Source: Circinella umbellata (Eukaryota; Mucoromycota; Mucoromycetes; Mucorales; Lichtheimiaceae). Taken from it: DNA of 64,000 nt. The notes beneath the pieces are model-generated. The model made no database searches. It had not been told where the DNA came from and saw only the letters and a list, made by a program, of their open reading frames with translations. Both the position numbers and the translations under genes were made by a program. The stretch lies in contig JAIWNF010000015.1 in NCBI GenBank assembly GCA_025093555.1, positions 496,001 through 560,000 of the forward strand, written 5' to 3'. Positions 1 to 12,700 of this stretch are shown one piece after another (the first letter of the stretch is position 1; every line of letters starts with the position of its first letter).

Positions 1-1331
1 TATGATCTGACTTTCCACCCGCTCTCATATGGTAGGGTTTGAATTTTAATCGACCCATATTTATTAATTCAAGTTTCCTGACTTTGACAGCCAAAACTAT
101 AAAGAATGGAGATATTTTTTTAACGATAAACTTGACGATATCTGCTCTACGTTCAATTATTATGATTCCGATGAAAGCGTGATTTTTATTTTATTTAATC
201 AATTACATAAAAGCTGTGTCGCACAATGTATACTACTCAAATTTTCAAAAAGAAAATTAGGCCACTTGTCATCGAGCCAGCGCTCCGGATGGTCTGGGGC
301 CTCGTGGTTTTGTTCATTTTCATAATTACGTCGTCTGTTTTTTTTAAAAAAACCTATATTCGTTTTTCTTTTATTGTAAGAAGCGAAGAAACCAATACTT
401 GAGAAACAACAAAAAAAAAGCAAAGGGAAAATGCAGGTGTTTTGTTTGTGTGCCACCTTGTCCTTTATAAAAGACAACATAAAATATGCATGTGTATTGA
501 ATATGATCATCATCCATCTTTACCCCTTATTTAATTAAAGTGTATAATAGATTTATTAACATGGTCCATATCATTATTATTGCAAAAAAAAAAAATTACG
601 ATAGGTTATACAACCACCAAGTACACTACTTTGTTGGAAACATAAAAAAAAAGACAGCCAGTTGAAATTGAGGGAATAGAATCTTAATAAGGTAAGGTGG
701 GAAGTTGCTATCCTTTTGATTTTTATGCAGCTTGACCATATTTCAGATTCAGAATGAGTGAGAGTGCTTTAAAAAGCGTTCCATCATATTGGAAAGGTCA
801 AAGCTCCTTCCTACACTTTTTTTTTTATCTAATTATTGATATTAAGTGGAAAAACTGGTTCCTCTTGGTTTTTTTTCTTGTTCTCCCCCAATAACCGTCC
901 CCCTTTTTTTTATTTATTTTGGTTGCTCTCGGCAACAAATACAAAAACTTACGTTGCAAAGCAAAACCAAAAGAGGCATTTTTCATACTCCGTACTTGTT
1001 AGTGTGTGAAGTGTTGTTTCCATGGCAAATAACAATTAATGTATCAGATGACCCCTCTTTTCCATTCAATAGCAAAAAAGTAAATAATAATAATAATGTA
1101 TTAATAAAGAGAGAGAGAGAAAAAAAATTTTTTTTAAAAAAGACAAAAGGCAACAAAAGTGTTTTTTTTTTCTTTTTCTTTTTTTTTTTTCTCTTTACCT
1201 TTTTTCTGCATCTTCATTTACCCAACTTCATTTCGCCCCTTCACTTTTTTGAGGACTCCCTCGTCTCATCGCTCATCCATTCTCTATTTTCATTTTTGTA
1301 ATAACTTTCTGCATATAAAAAAAAATACATC
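1..1331. other. Left-edge intergenic region and EF3 5' flank
   Basis: No gene was recognised here. Positions 1-800 are AT-rich with scattered homopolymers. A minus-strand open frame at about 199-513 reads like degraded coding DNA in its C-terminal part, but it matches no family I know. From about 1150 to 1300 the plus strand becomes a long C/T-rich tract, ending just before the EF3 start codon. Such pyrimidine tracts are common upstream of highly expressed fungal genes, so this is probably the core promoter and 5' leader of EF3. The leader is inferred, not seen. Confidence 0.5.
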
Positions 1332-4300
1332 ATGCCAGCTACTGCTGTTCAACAACAAAATATCCCCAAGAGCGAACTTGAGACCAAGAAACTGACTGCT
1401 TTGGCTGTCAGTGGTTCTCCTAGCGAGGTTGAGACCAAGAAAGCAAAGGACATTTTTTCCAAGCTTACCTCCGCTTCCGATGCCGATCGCGAGTCTGTCG
1501 CCGAAGAACTCGCTGATTTTGTTAATTCTCATGGCGTCCAATCTCTAAAACAATTCAATGTTCTTGAGGCCATTACAAAGGACATTAGCAACAAGAAAAA
1601 TGCTGGTGCTCGTCAATCTGCTATTGCCGCTATCAAGGCCCTTTCCAACAAGAGCATTGATGGTCAAGTAGAGCCCTACATTTTACCATTTTTGAAGAAC
1701 CTTTTAGAACTTCAAGCCGAAAAACAAGCAGCTATTAAGAACGCCGCTGCTGATGCTGCCAAAAATCTCGTCCTCAAGGTTAATCCCAATGCTACCGCTC
1801 TTTTCATTCCTTACTTGCTTGAAGGTTTGGGTAACTCATGTAAATGGCAAACCAAGACTCTTTCCTTGTCTTTGCTTGATAGTTTGGTCAAGGCTAACCC
1901 CGAACAATTTGTGTGGGTAATCCCCGACGTTACTCCTGTCGTTTCCGATTGTATGTGGGATACAAAGGCTGATGTCAAGAAGGCCGCCACCTCTACCATG
2001 GGCACTATTTGCGGTTTGGTTGAAAACAAGGATATTGAACGTTTCATTCCTGCCGTCATTGCTTGTATTAATAAGCCCGAAAATGTACCTGAAACTATTC
2101 ATTTGCTTGGTGCTACCACCTTTGTCCAAGAAGTAGATGCAGCTACATTATCCATTATGGTACCCTTGCTCAGTCGTGGTTTGAACGAACGTGCCACACC
2201 CATCAAGCGCAAAGCTGCTTTGATTATTGATAACATGTGTAAACTCGTTGATGATCCCGAAATTGCTGCTCCATTCTTGCCATTGTTGTTGCCTGCTCTT
2301 GAGAAGATTCAAGATGTTGTCGCTGACCCTGAATGTCGTGGTGTCGTTCAAAAGGCTCTTGCCACTTTAGCTCGTGTTGGTTCTTCCAGTGTTGAAATTC
2401 TTACCAAAGATGACAAATCTGAAAAAGTCAACAAGGCATTCAAGGAACTTTTGCCTGCCAAAATTGACAGTTTCTTTAATCCTTCCGTCAAGTTTGTTTG
2501 TGACGTCGCTTTATCTCTCTGTGTTGCCAAGAACTTTTTCCAAAAAGTATGGCTCGCTTCACTCACTCCTTATATCAAAGCCTTCCTCTCTGCTGCTGAT
2601 GCCGAAGTGCTTGTCAACAAGGCTCTTGACAAGTGTGAAGAAGCTGTCACTCCCAAAGATCCAGAGGAAGATGATGAAGAAGGCGAAGATCTCTGTAACT
2701 GTGAATTCTCCCTTGCCTATGGTGCCAAGATTCTTTTGAATCGTACTTCTTTGCGTCTTAAGCGTGGTCGTCGTTATGGTTTGTGTGGTCACAACGGTTG
2801 TGGTAAATCTACTCTTATGCGTGCCATTGCCAATGAACAAGTGGATGGTTTCCCTCCCAAATCCGAACTCAAGACTGTCTACGTTGAACACGACATTGAT
2901 GGTTCCGAAGCAGATACTCCTTTGGTCGACTTTATCATTTCTTCAGAAGGTGTCGAAACAACTGATCGTGATCAAGTTACCAAGATCCTCAGTAACTATG
3001 GTTTCACCGAAGAAATGTTAACAATCAAAACTATTGGTTCACTTTCTGGTGGTTGGAAGATGAAGTTGGCTTTGGCTCGTGCTATGCTTATGAATGCCGA
3101 CATTTTGCTTTTGGATGAACCTACCAATCATTTGGACGTTGTCAATGTTGCCTGGTTGGAAAATTACTTGCTTGGTTTGAAGACTGTCACTTCCATTATT
3201 GTGTCCCACGATTCCGGCTTCTTAGATCACGTCTGTTCTGATATCATTCACTACGAAAAGAACTACAAGCTTAAACGTTACAAGGGTAACTTGTCCGAAT
3301 TCGTCAGAAAGGTACCAAGTGCTGCCGCTTATTACTCGTTGGAAGCATCTGAACTTGCTTTCCGTTTCCCAGAACCTGGTTATTTGGAAGGTATCAAGAC
3401 CAAGGAACGTGCCATTTTGAAAATGAAGAATGTTGACTTCCAATACCCCAATACTCAAAAGAAACAACTCAAGAATATCACCATGCAATGTTCATTGGCT
3501 TCACGCGTCGCCGTCATTGGTCCTAATGGTGCAGGTAAATTATTACTCATTATTATTATTATTATCTTTTGCTTGGGTGTTTTATAGTGTGCATATATTA
3601 TTATTTTTTGTTCATGCCTATTTTTTAATTCGTTCTAACATTTTGACCCTTATTTTCTGCAAAATAAAAAGGTAAATCTACTTTGATTAGGTTGTTGACT
3701 GGTGAAATGGAGTCTGATATCGGTACCGTATGGAAACATCCAAACTTGCGTATTGCCTATGTCGCCCAACATGCATTCCACCACATTGAAAAGCACTTGG
3801 ACAGTACCCCCAACGAATATATCCAATGGCGTTATGCTACCGGTGAAGATCGTGAAGAACTTGACAAGGTCGACCGTCTCATCACTGAAGAAGAAGAAAA
3901 ACAAATGAATCAAGTTTTCGTAATCGAAGGTGAAAAGCGTATTGTTGAAGATATTGTCGGCCGTCGCAAGCTCAAGCAATCGTACGAATACGAAGTTTCA
4001 TGGAAAGGAAAATCTTCTATTGAAAACACCTGGATCTCCCGTCAACGTCTTGAAACCATGGGCTTTGGCAAAAAGATTGCTGAAGTCGATGCCCAAGAAG
4101 CCTCCAAGTTGGGTCTCAACCGTCCATTGACTTCCAAGGAAATTGAAAAGCACTTGAATGAAGTTGGTTTGGAACCTGAGTTTGCTACTCATTCACGTAT
4201 CCGTGGTTTGTCTGGTGGTCAAAAAGTCAAGTTGGTTATTGGTGCTGCCATGTGGAATAAGCCTCACATGTTGGTTCTTGACGAACCTACCAATTATTTG

Positions 4301-4645
4301 GATCGTGACTCGCTCGGTGCCTTAGCCGGTGCTATCAAGGCATATGGTGGTGGTGTTGTCATTGTTACCCACAACCGTCAATTTTCTGAAGCTCTTTGCA
4401 CTGAAGTTTGGAAGGTAGATGATGGTGAACTTGTTGCTTCTGGTCACAATTGGGTCTCTGGTAATGGTACTACTGTCGTCAAGGAAGAAGAACAAGAGGA
4501 CATGGTTGATGCACAAGGTAACACTGTTAAGGCTACAAAGAAGAAAGAAAAGCTTAGCTCCAAGGAACTTCGTAAGAAGAAGAAAGAACGTATGGAACGT
4601 CGTAAGCGTGGTGAAGAAGTATTTTCTGACGAGGACGACTGGTAA
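1332..4645 (+). CDS. TEF3: Translation elongation factor 3 (EF-3), ABC-F ATPase
   Basis: Ribosome-bound ATPase, typical of fungi, that helps release deacylated tRNA from the E site at each elongation cycle. There are two exons, 1332-3534 and 3672-4645. The 137-nt phase-1 intron splits the Walker A glycine codon of the second ATPase and has a ttctaac branch-point-like motif. The product is 1058 aa (yeast about 1044). Domain order: HEAT repeats (about residues 1-320), a helical domain, then an acidic linker (about 440). ABC1 has Walker A GHNGCGKST (486), signature LSGGWK (about 571) and Walker B ILLLDEPTNHLD. ABC2 has GPNGAGKST (about 729), an EF3-type chromodomain insertion (about 809-880), LSGGQKVKL (914) and LVLDEPTNYLD (about 934). 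The C-terminus is lysine-rich and ends in an acidic EDDW. All catalytic motifs are intact and codon use is strongly biased, as expected for an abundant protein. The 751-aa open frame reading into the intron is an artefact. Confidence 0.98.
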
Positions 4646-5973
4646 AAAAAAAAAAGAGCCAGAAAAATATGTTTGTATTTTTTTTTCTTTCTCTTCCCCT
4701 CTCTCTCTCTCAAAACACACACACAAAAAACATTACACCTCTCTAACTCCCTCTCCCTTTCCCTTTTTCTCACTTTCCATGCATCATAATCTCTTCTTTT
4801 TTTCATATTTTCCTTTTTTTTTTTTTCCTTTCTTCCCATGTTTTTCTTTTCTTAAATGTTGTTTATATTCTTTACTAGTATTTTTATCCTCAAGAACATT
4901 TGTCTTATCATTCTTTTAAATTAAAAAAGCGCTTGCTTAGTTCAATGAGTAAACACTCCATTTTTTTTTTCAAATATTTTTATTGTTGAGTTAATGAAAA
5001 AAAAGCCACTATACAACAAAATAAGTAAATATTATTACGTACACATCCCTCAAACACATCTTGTTGCATTATTATTTGTCTCTACATGGACCTGTTTGTA
5101 GAGTGCGTTCAGGTTACGTGTCTTTTATAACTTATGTATATAATAATATATAATGATACAACTTCTCGTCGATGATATATGACGTATCACCAAGACTAGT
5201 CGTCAGAACCACCACCATTTTTTTTTTTAAAATGGTTGTGTACTGGCTACATGGTGGTGGAAATTATACTCTGTGAGAGTAAAAGTATGGGCATAATACA
5301 AAAAAAAAAAAAGATAGCTGAGCAGTTTTGTTTTCAAATCATGCAAAAATAGATTAATTTTTAAATAATATTTAAGATCATTGATTTTTTGTTTCTGATC
5401 AAACAAATAACTAATTTTTATTATGTGCGTCCAATGGCCAACAATTTCTCCCTCTTTTTTTTGTTAGTTCATGGTACGTAGATGATATAAAATCTTTGTT
5501 AATAAATATATTTTCTTACTTCGTATACAATGTTTATTTTTATTTTTATACAATCATGAACACTCATGCGCTGCTGTATATTATTGATAATAGCACGACA
5601 ATACTGTCTCAGTAGAACAATGTATGCTTTATAGTATGTAATGGATAGTTGGATAGTTATCATCAAGAGAAAGACAACTATAAAATGAGGAGAAAGAGTA
5701 TCGGACCAATACTATGCTTCTCCACAACCATGAACAGTGAATATTACATTACTAGTGTAATTGAATGATCAAAAGTAATTATATCATGAGGTTATTATCC
5801 GTATCAATAAGCTTTATTTAATCTTTATAAACATATCGTTTAATAATTAGCTACAGACTATATTCAAAATTACTGTGAATGAAAAACAAAAATGCTATGT
5901 CGTAATAATTTGTAGTATACAACTAGAGATACATTTCACTAGTCTTATATTAATAGCATTCTATCCTACTTTA
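4646..5973. other. Intergenic region between EF3 and the GH25-like gene
   Basis: The first part (4646-4920) is a C/T-rich, low-complexity stretch that should hold the EF3 3' UTR. The rest is AT-rich with no coding pattern that I can support. EF3 and the next gene converge, so no promoter need lie here. Confidence 0.5.
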
Positions 5974-7166
5974 TTATTCATAGTAGCTCTGACTAAATGT
6001 AGCATCACAGAACTCGGCATCCTTTGTATATTGCTAAAAAAAAATCAAGTTGAGTTAATTTTTGCATTCAAGAGAAAAGTTTGTTGATATATAAATAAGA
6101 AAAAGATCATACCTTTGAGAACGGTGTTTCCCAACCACCAAATGGTGTGTAATCATCAAAGTTAGGTTTTCCATCATGAGACTTTATTTTTGAAGTAAAA
6201 GGGAAATAAAAGTGGCCAAGACACAGAAAAAAAAATATTAATCATTATGACGGGGAACGTTTAATAGTTGGTATATATGAAGAACATTAAGAAAAATAGC
6301 AACACTTACTTCATACCATAAAGGTACAGTTCCATCAAGCTCCCAATCAAGAGAGCCTGTAATTGTTTCCCAGTCAGAAGCAGAAGTGGCAATACCCCAT
6401 TCCCAAAGAGTATTACTAGATGCGGCATCCAAAGCTTCTTTATACTCATTTAGAGCTATATGATACAAAAATAATTTGAAAATTTATTAGTAATAGCTAT
6501 ATATGTGTACTTATCATAAACGTATATGTAGTAATGCAAGATAATAATAACATACTAGCTTGATTGGCAGCTGGTGGTGATGAGCTCCAATTATCAAAAG
6601 TGCTGACGTAAAGCCACAAATAGCGGTAACCCATCTTGTTTGCATTGGCAAAACTTGTAAACTCATCAACTTGTTCTTGAGGTGTTTTTGTACAGCCTCT
6701 GTGAACACATGGTTTTAAAGACAAGTCAACGTCTTTGAATCCGGCACTCCTCGCATGGAAGTAGTTAGTAGGACATTCATTCAAGGATTCTCCTTCCTAA
6801 AAATATATTAATAATAGTATAAGATATTATGTTTTGTGAACAATAATTATTTATATAGATTTATTGAGTAAGCGATACTATGTAAATATTGTATTTCTTT
6901 TTTATTCAACCCATTGATGCATTACTATAATGACATTCCTCTTGTTCGTTCTCACTCAACAGTTTATTATTAATTTTTGTACATACCTTGTAACAGCCAA
7001 TCGCAGCACCTTCATAACCTTGAGTATCTCTGGCGCACTGGTAAGACTCATATGGCATCAAAGAAAAAGTATCAATGGCTATTTTTGATTGAACAGGTTG
7101 GATTGCAAGACTAGCTGCAAGGAGACCAAGAACAGCGGTAGTAGTAGAAAAAGCGTAATTTTTCAT
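5974..7166 (-). CDS. Secreted GH25-like lysozyme-family protein, probably catalytically impaired
   Basis: Five exons on the minus strand (7166-6987, 6796-6556, 6455-6310, 6181-6113, 6033-5974) give 231 aa. The N-terminus is a clear signal peptide (MKNYAFS... LGLLAASLA... about 27 residues). The mature protein follows the protist/nematode/fungal lys branch of glycoside hydrolase 25: IAIDTFS near the start, HARSAGFKDVDL, PCVHRGC, ANQ, LWYE, then the characteristic PNFDDYTPFGGW and a C-terminal KQYTKDAEFCDATF. Active members carry a WLDxE motif on the central strand. Here that position reads LWLYVSTFDNW, so the acid pair is missing, although the first Asp (AID) is kept. All introns are GT-AG and in phase, so the gene looks maintained. 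Family assignment is from motif memory. The role may be carbohydrate binding or inhibition rather than muramidase activity (inference). Confidence 0.82.
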
Positions 7167-9614
7167 ATTTTTTAATTCTTGATAAATTTTGACTGAGTAC
7201 TTATATAGTTTTTTCTTAACGGGATGGAAGTCTTTATTTGTCCCTCATTCAATGAATGCACATACACACACATACAACACACACCTCAAATGTAATGATA
7301 GAGCAACAAGAAGCTTGATTGTGGCTGTGTGTATATAAATATAAAATGTTTCACAATCTTTTTAGGTGCAGAAGTTCTCCTTTTCTAAAGTACAACAGCT
7401 GTTGATGATCTTTTTCCTTACCTTCTATTGCATTCTATGCTCCTGCTAGAATCTCATAAAAATACCTTTATTAATTATTCTTTTCCTCCACTGACAGTAA
7501 TTTTGACAACGGTTCATTAGATTCATGATTCGGTATAGTAGCTCTTATCATCATGTACCAAATACACTTTATAACTCGAAATAAAGCATTTGTAACCTTA
7601 ACTTGTTGGTGCTTTAGAGCATAAAGAGGGGGATAAAAGAAGTATATTTTAACTTAAAAGAGACATATCCAAAATAAGTTTGGCGTCTTCTTTTTCTTTC
7701 TCTCTTGTTAAGTTAATCTGTAACATTTCATGGAAAACCAGAATGAATAACTTATTTTCATTGGTTCTATTTATAAACATACTTATATGTTATTTTGCCT
7801 TTTTGCATTGATCACCAACACAGGTGACCCATGAAGAGTATATTTCCAACGCTTTGTAAGAATAATGAAACAGAAAGAGAAATGTACCTACGTACATCTA
7901 TTTTTAAGCAATAAAACTTTATACTATTATTATCATCAACATGGACAAACATGGGGTCACACATCAACGAAATGACTTCACATGCTCCCATGGAATATAT
8001 TGAGAAGTATAAACTTGAGCATTACTAGTTGCTTCTATTCTTTCATCTTTCTTTTAGCAGCAAAGATTATATCATAGACATGACAGAAGAGCCTTATATT
8101 AGCAGTGTTAATAAGAATCTAGAGATGGTTCTTATACAAAAAATATGCCACATAGAAATATAATAACCTTTACCTGTATCATAGAAAAGAAAGAAAGCAT
8201 TTGACTTCAATATTTGTCAATTGAAATAGCTCTCACCACAGCCGCAGCCATGAACATATTGAAAAACTGTACTACTATAGAAAAATGTAATAATATAGCT
8301 CTGCCAATAATTGTAATATGCCTAATAATTTATCTGAATGTAGTAAATACAATTTACTTGGGTCATTTGAAATGTAATCACTTATAAAGAAATATACTAT
8401 GCGTGACATTGAATTTGTGTGCCCAATGAGGAAAAAAAGTGACAAAATCTCAATGTATAATAGAAATTTTTTAACGCCACATTTTAAAAATGTTGCAAAA
8501 AGTAAACATTGATACTTTTTGAATGTGTTGTTACACATACATGTATAAAATATCTTAGTAGCATAAAAATTATTTTTTAAAACAAGAACCTTTTTTCTAT
8601 GTTGTTACTCAATTTATACAATAAAGAGGGAGACCTGTGTTTGCTACGTATTGTCTTACAAAAGAAGAAGCAAAAAAAAAAAAACTTCTGCAACTGTTTT
8701 TCAGCATTTATAAATTACTGCTTATAATACGAAAATGAGATTATCAATACAATATATGTATATATGTATATATGTGTTCAGTTTTTTTAATCGCTCTATT
8801 CTATTAGAATTCCAAAACGTCGTATAAAAATGAAAAAATGATAGGTCATGTTATCCCCACCCAATCGTAGCCTATTTGAAAAACTCATAAACCCAACTTT
8901 TGATAAAAAAAAAAAATTAAATTTTGAATACTTTTAACGTGTGAAAGATCTACTATAATAAATGTTGATTGAGAAAACTTTCTTTTCTCTACTCTATCAT
9001 TTAAATCTTTTAAACAATACAAGTAATACCTCAAATTATGGCTCTTGTAACAATGTTTTTCATTATCCTTGTGATTTTAATGAAGGCTGATTTGGCTAAA
9101 GAAAAATTTTATAAACAGATCGTCCTATAATATAAGTTACTCATATAAAAAAAAAAGAATATACGGATAGGGAAATCCATGATTCTGTATATTTTTTGAA
9201 ATGGACTTTTACGCTGACTCTCATAGTTTTTTTTTTTTTTCACTTACCCTTGTTCTTCTAATATTCTGTACACAACAATGGATTTGATGTTTTTTGCCTC
9301 AGCTTAACAATCAGTGTTTTTTATAGACACATCTCCGCTTGTTCCCCAGGACAACGGGAATATACGGGTCAACGCTACTTGCGTAGTTTTAAAAAGTCCC
9401 CCACTCATCCATTCCTTCTTTTTTTTTTTTTCGGTTCTACAAGATCCTTAAAATGTGACCTAGATCTATGATTTTTTTTGTTTTGTTTGTTTTTTCAGCA
9501 CCTTATAAATTTTTTTTTGTTTTCTTTCTTTTTACTTTATTTATTTACGTCTGTGCGTTTACATTTTATTTATTTCCCCCCTCCCTTTTTTTTTTAATTT
9601 AATTTGTAATAACA
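7167..9614. other. 2.4-kb intergenic region upstream of two divergent genes
   Basis: This separates the divergently transcribed GH25-like gene and the sugar porter. It is AT-rich with many short ORFs, none with coding character. A minus-strand ORF at 8275-8538 has no domain and skewed composition. The right end holds a C/T- and T-rich tract (about 9420-9610) and a TATA-like cttataaattt near 9502, consistent with the promoter of the sugar porter. Confidence 0.5.
9344..9404. promoter_or_regulatory. Two CCCCRS (Mig1/CreA-like) sites upstream of the sugar porter
   Basis: The sequence CCCCAG lies at 9344-9349 and CCCCAC at 9399-9404, about 210-270 bp before the start codon, in an otherwise C-poor region. 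Both fit the core bound by Mig1/CreA-type zinc-finger repressors of glucose repression. The motif is short, so chance is a real alternative. The location before a hexose-transporter-like gene is the only added support. Confidence 0.25.
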
Positions 9615-11289
9615 ATGTCAAGCAAAGTACAAACAACACCAATAGATCCAGAAGTAATGAGTACCAAATCGGTGGATACAATTCAACCTGGTATTCGTAA
9701 AGGTGTTTATCTTTCTTCTATTATTGCAGCCATCGGTGGTTTCCTTTGTGGTTTTGATACCGGTGCAACAAGTGGTGTTCTTACTATGATTCCATTTCAA
9801 GAGCGATTCTTTACAGAAGAAAACATACAATATTTACAGGGGCTTTTACTAGCCTTTTTCTTAATGACAGCTGCATTAAGTGCATTCTTTTCTGGTTATT
9901 TTTGTGGTATGTACTCTCTTTTTTTTTTTCTAAATAATAAGAGTTCAGTAAATTAAACCTCTATTTTTTTTTTTTTAGATCGATTTTCTCGTAAATATTC
10001 TATTATTGGTGCTACTGTATTATTTTGTATTGGTAATGTTTTCCTTGTCATTGGTCATAACTTTGGCCTCTTGTTAGCGGGTCGTCTAGTAGGTGGTCTG
10101 GGTGCAGGCCTCATGACAAAGTAAGGTTTTAATTTTCTTTTTCCTACCGAAATAGGAATTATTATAGAAGATAATTGAGATTTCAAAAAATTTTCTTCGA
10201 ATTTTTTTTGTGTTTGGTTTCTGATCCCTTTTTTTTTTTTGTTGAAATAGTGGTATTCCATTATATCATTCTGAAATTGCACCTCCAGATATTCGTGGTC
10301 GATTGATTAGTTTCTTTACGTTGATGAGCACATTTGGTCAAGTGGCTGGCTATTTTGTAACGTTTGGTACAAGTTATCTTGTTACAGATTGGTCATGGCG
10401 TGCTCCTTACTTATTACAATGTTTGATATGCTTCTTCTTTGGTTTTTCCATGTTGTTTATGCCTTATTCACCTCGTTGGTTGGTTGACAAGGGACGTATA
10501 GAAGAAGCCTTGGTTGCATTGACCTCTCTCCGCGGTACGGACCAAGTCCAACACGAATTTGAAGAAATCAAGGATGAAATTGAATTTGAGCGATCCTTGG
10601 GCAAGCGCACTTATGCTGAATTATTCGCCCCTACCAATCGTAATCGTTTCTTTTCTGCTGCATTTGTTGCCATTGCTACTTCATTCACTGGTGTGGTTGC
10701 TATCTGGTACTATGCTCCTCAAATCTTCCTTACTGCTGGTCTTTCAGATGTTTCATCCTCTATTGCTGCTACAGGTGGTACTGGTATATTATCTTTTGTT
10801 TGCGCTGCTATTTCATTACAATGGGTGATCGACACCTGGGGTCGTAAAAAATTATTTTTGAGCGGTTCCGTGATTATGGCGATCAGTATGTTTATTGTGG
10901 GTGCCATGTTTGAAGTATACACTATTGTGGATGTCGAAACGGGTGATGTCATTCTTCAAAATACCAATGCTCGCAATACCATTATCGCCTTTTTATATAT
11001 CTTTGCCGGTACTTATGCTTTCACATGGGGTATTGCAACTTATGTTTATCCAGCTGAAGTATTCAACATGCGTACGCGTGCCAAGGGTTTGGGTTTGGTT
11101 TATGGTCTTAATTGGGCATTTTCTATCATGATCTCTTACTGTGTTCCATTGTTCTTGGCTTCTTCGGTATCGGGTGTTTACTTTTTCTTTGGTGCTTGTC
11201 AAGTGGTTACCATGGCTGGTCTTTGGTTTCTTCCCGAAACTGCAGGAAAGACATTGGAGGAAATGGAATATGTATTTGGAGCAAAATAA
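9615..11289 (+). CDS. MFS sugar porter family transporter
   Basis: Three exons (9615-9906, 9979-10120, 10251-11289; introns of 72 and 130 nt) encode 490 aa, the usual size for the sugar porter family (TC 2.A.1.1), a 12-helix plasma-membrane H+/sugar symporter or facilitator. Family marks in order: GFDTGATSGV in helix 1, the loop-2 motif completed across intron 1 (CDRFSRK), GRLVGGLGAG, the PYSPRWLVDKGR loop between helices 6 and 7, DTWGRKK, an AEVFNMRTRAKG loop and the C-terminal PETAGKTLEEME. The helix-7 QQLSGIN block that shapes the hexose site in typical members is replaced by SFTGVVAIWYYAPQIF, so the substrate may not be glucose. The first exon has an ATG shortly after a long T-rich leader. 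A role in sugar or polyol uptake is inferred. Confidence 0.92.
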
Positions 11290-12577
11290 GGAACAAACAA
11301 ACAAATAAAACCTTGTCTCTCTTGTAGACATTGTGGCTTTTGAAGGGGTGTTACTCTTTTTCTGTGGCCTTAATTTATGGCTAAGAAGAGTGGCTGAGAT
11401 CATTACCCTCAACAGCGGATCAGGATAATGCCTGCGATCGCGATCAAAAACCATAATGTTTTCTTGGGATAAAAAAGGGGTTTGGTAGGTTGAGAATATA
11501 GGGGGAAAACATAAAAGGAACAATACAAGCAAGCCCTATTTTTTTTATTTTATTTTATTTTATTATACTGTCGACTCTATATCTATAGACTTTGGACAGT
11601 ATTTATGGGTTATTGTTCCTTTTATATCGAGTAAGTATTTTTTTTTCTTCTTTTTCGAACTTTTTTTTTCTTAATCTTTTATGGAGTTTTCCCCCTCCTA
11701 CCAAAACATCCTTCCCATTTGGTTTTTGTAAGTGTAATGTCGAATGAGGGAATGAATGCGTGTGGTATTGGAATAACTTTTTGGTTAATTATTGTTTGGA
11801 GATTTTTATATATGGATTAATTATAATGGGAAAAAAGAGAGGAGGGAGGGAGAACAAAACAGCGTGTCACTATAACGATAAAACATGTTCACAATCATTA
11901 ACAAAGTTTTTATTATGAAATAAACTTTTTTAAATTTTAAATTAATTGTTTTTTTTTTTTTTTTTTTTGATGTTTGAGAATGTTGGGCATAATAACTTTA
12001 AAATTATAAGAAAAGGAGTGATGGATAGTGGTATATTGTTTTTATTTATAAAACTTGAAAAGTTAGTCTACATAGTAACATACTGAAAAACAAAACAATT
12101 ATGGTATCTTATAAATATATATAAAAGTACATTGATACTTAACAATTTATTTTATTGATCATACTACGATGGATAGAGACATCTTATATCTTATATATAA
12201 TAAACAATTCAATAAAATTACCTTCCTTATATGGATTAGGCTTCTTTTTCCAACCCAACTTAATTTTCAATACTTGGTCTATTCAAATCTGTCTTTGCTC
12301 ACAGTCAACTATATATATTTTCTTCCTTTCTTCTCCATCATCCTCTTCATAACAATCTTTACCTCAAATAGACAATATAATTTACCGACAAGCTTTTCTC
12401 TAATCTACATATTTAATTGATAACTTGAACTTAGTATCGACTAATGATGCTCTCAAGAGAGACATTCATTGACTAATTTATAGTCTTATTTTCGTATATA
12501 ATTTCATATGTACCAAAAAAAAAGATTATACGTAGTCATAAAACCAGTAGTACGTATTTTCTAATATCTTTGATGAG

Positions 12578-12700
12578 TTCGAAGGAGGTTTGGGGGCTTG
12601 CCCTCAACGAGGCGTCAAACCGTAGTCTCGGAGGGGTTGGCATGCAGCGAAACGAAGGGGGCCCAAACCACAAAGGTGCGAAGGTAACGAAGGTTTGTAT
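12578..12700. repeat. GC-rich island, possible dispersed element
   Basis: I count about 58% G+C over these 123 bases, in surroundings that are visibly under 30%. The sequence is rich in short purine-heavy repeats of the kind cgaagg, cgaaacgaagg and gcgaagg, and contains short self-complementary blocks such as gggggcttgccc and gggggccc. No open frame of note crosses it. It could be the end of a transposable element, a structured RNA segment or an organellar insertion. The sequence alone does not decide. Confidence 0.4.

Noticed and set aside
2374..2891. Alternative-frame ORFs inside EF3
   Set aside because: They overlap the conserved EF3 frame and arise from its strong codon bias.
12578..12700. 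Hammerhead ribozyme in the GC island (tgatgag and cgaaac are present)
   Set aside because: The two core pieces are about 75 bases apart, no suitable stem II closes them, and no cleavage-site helix could be drawn.
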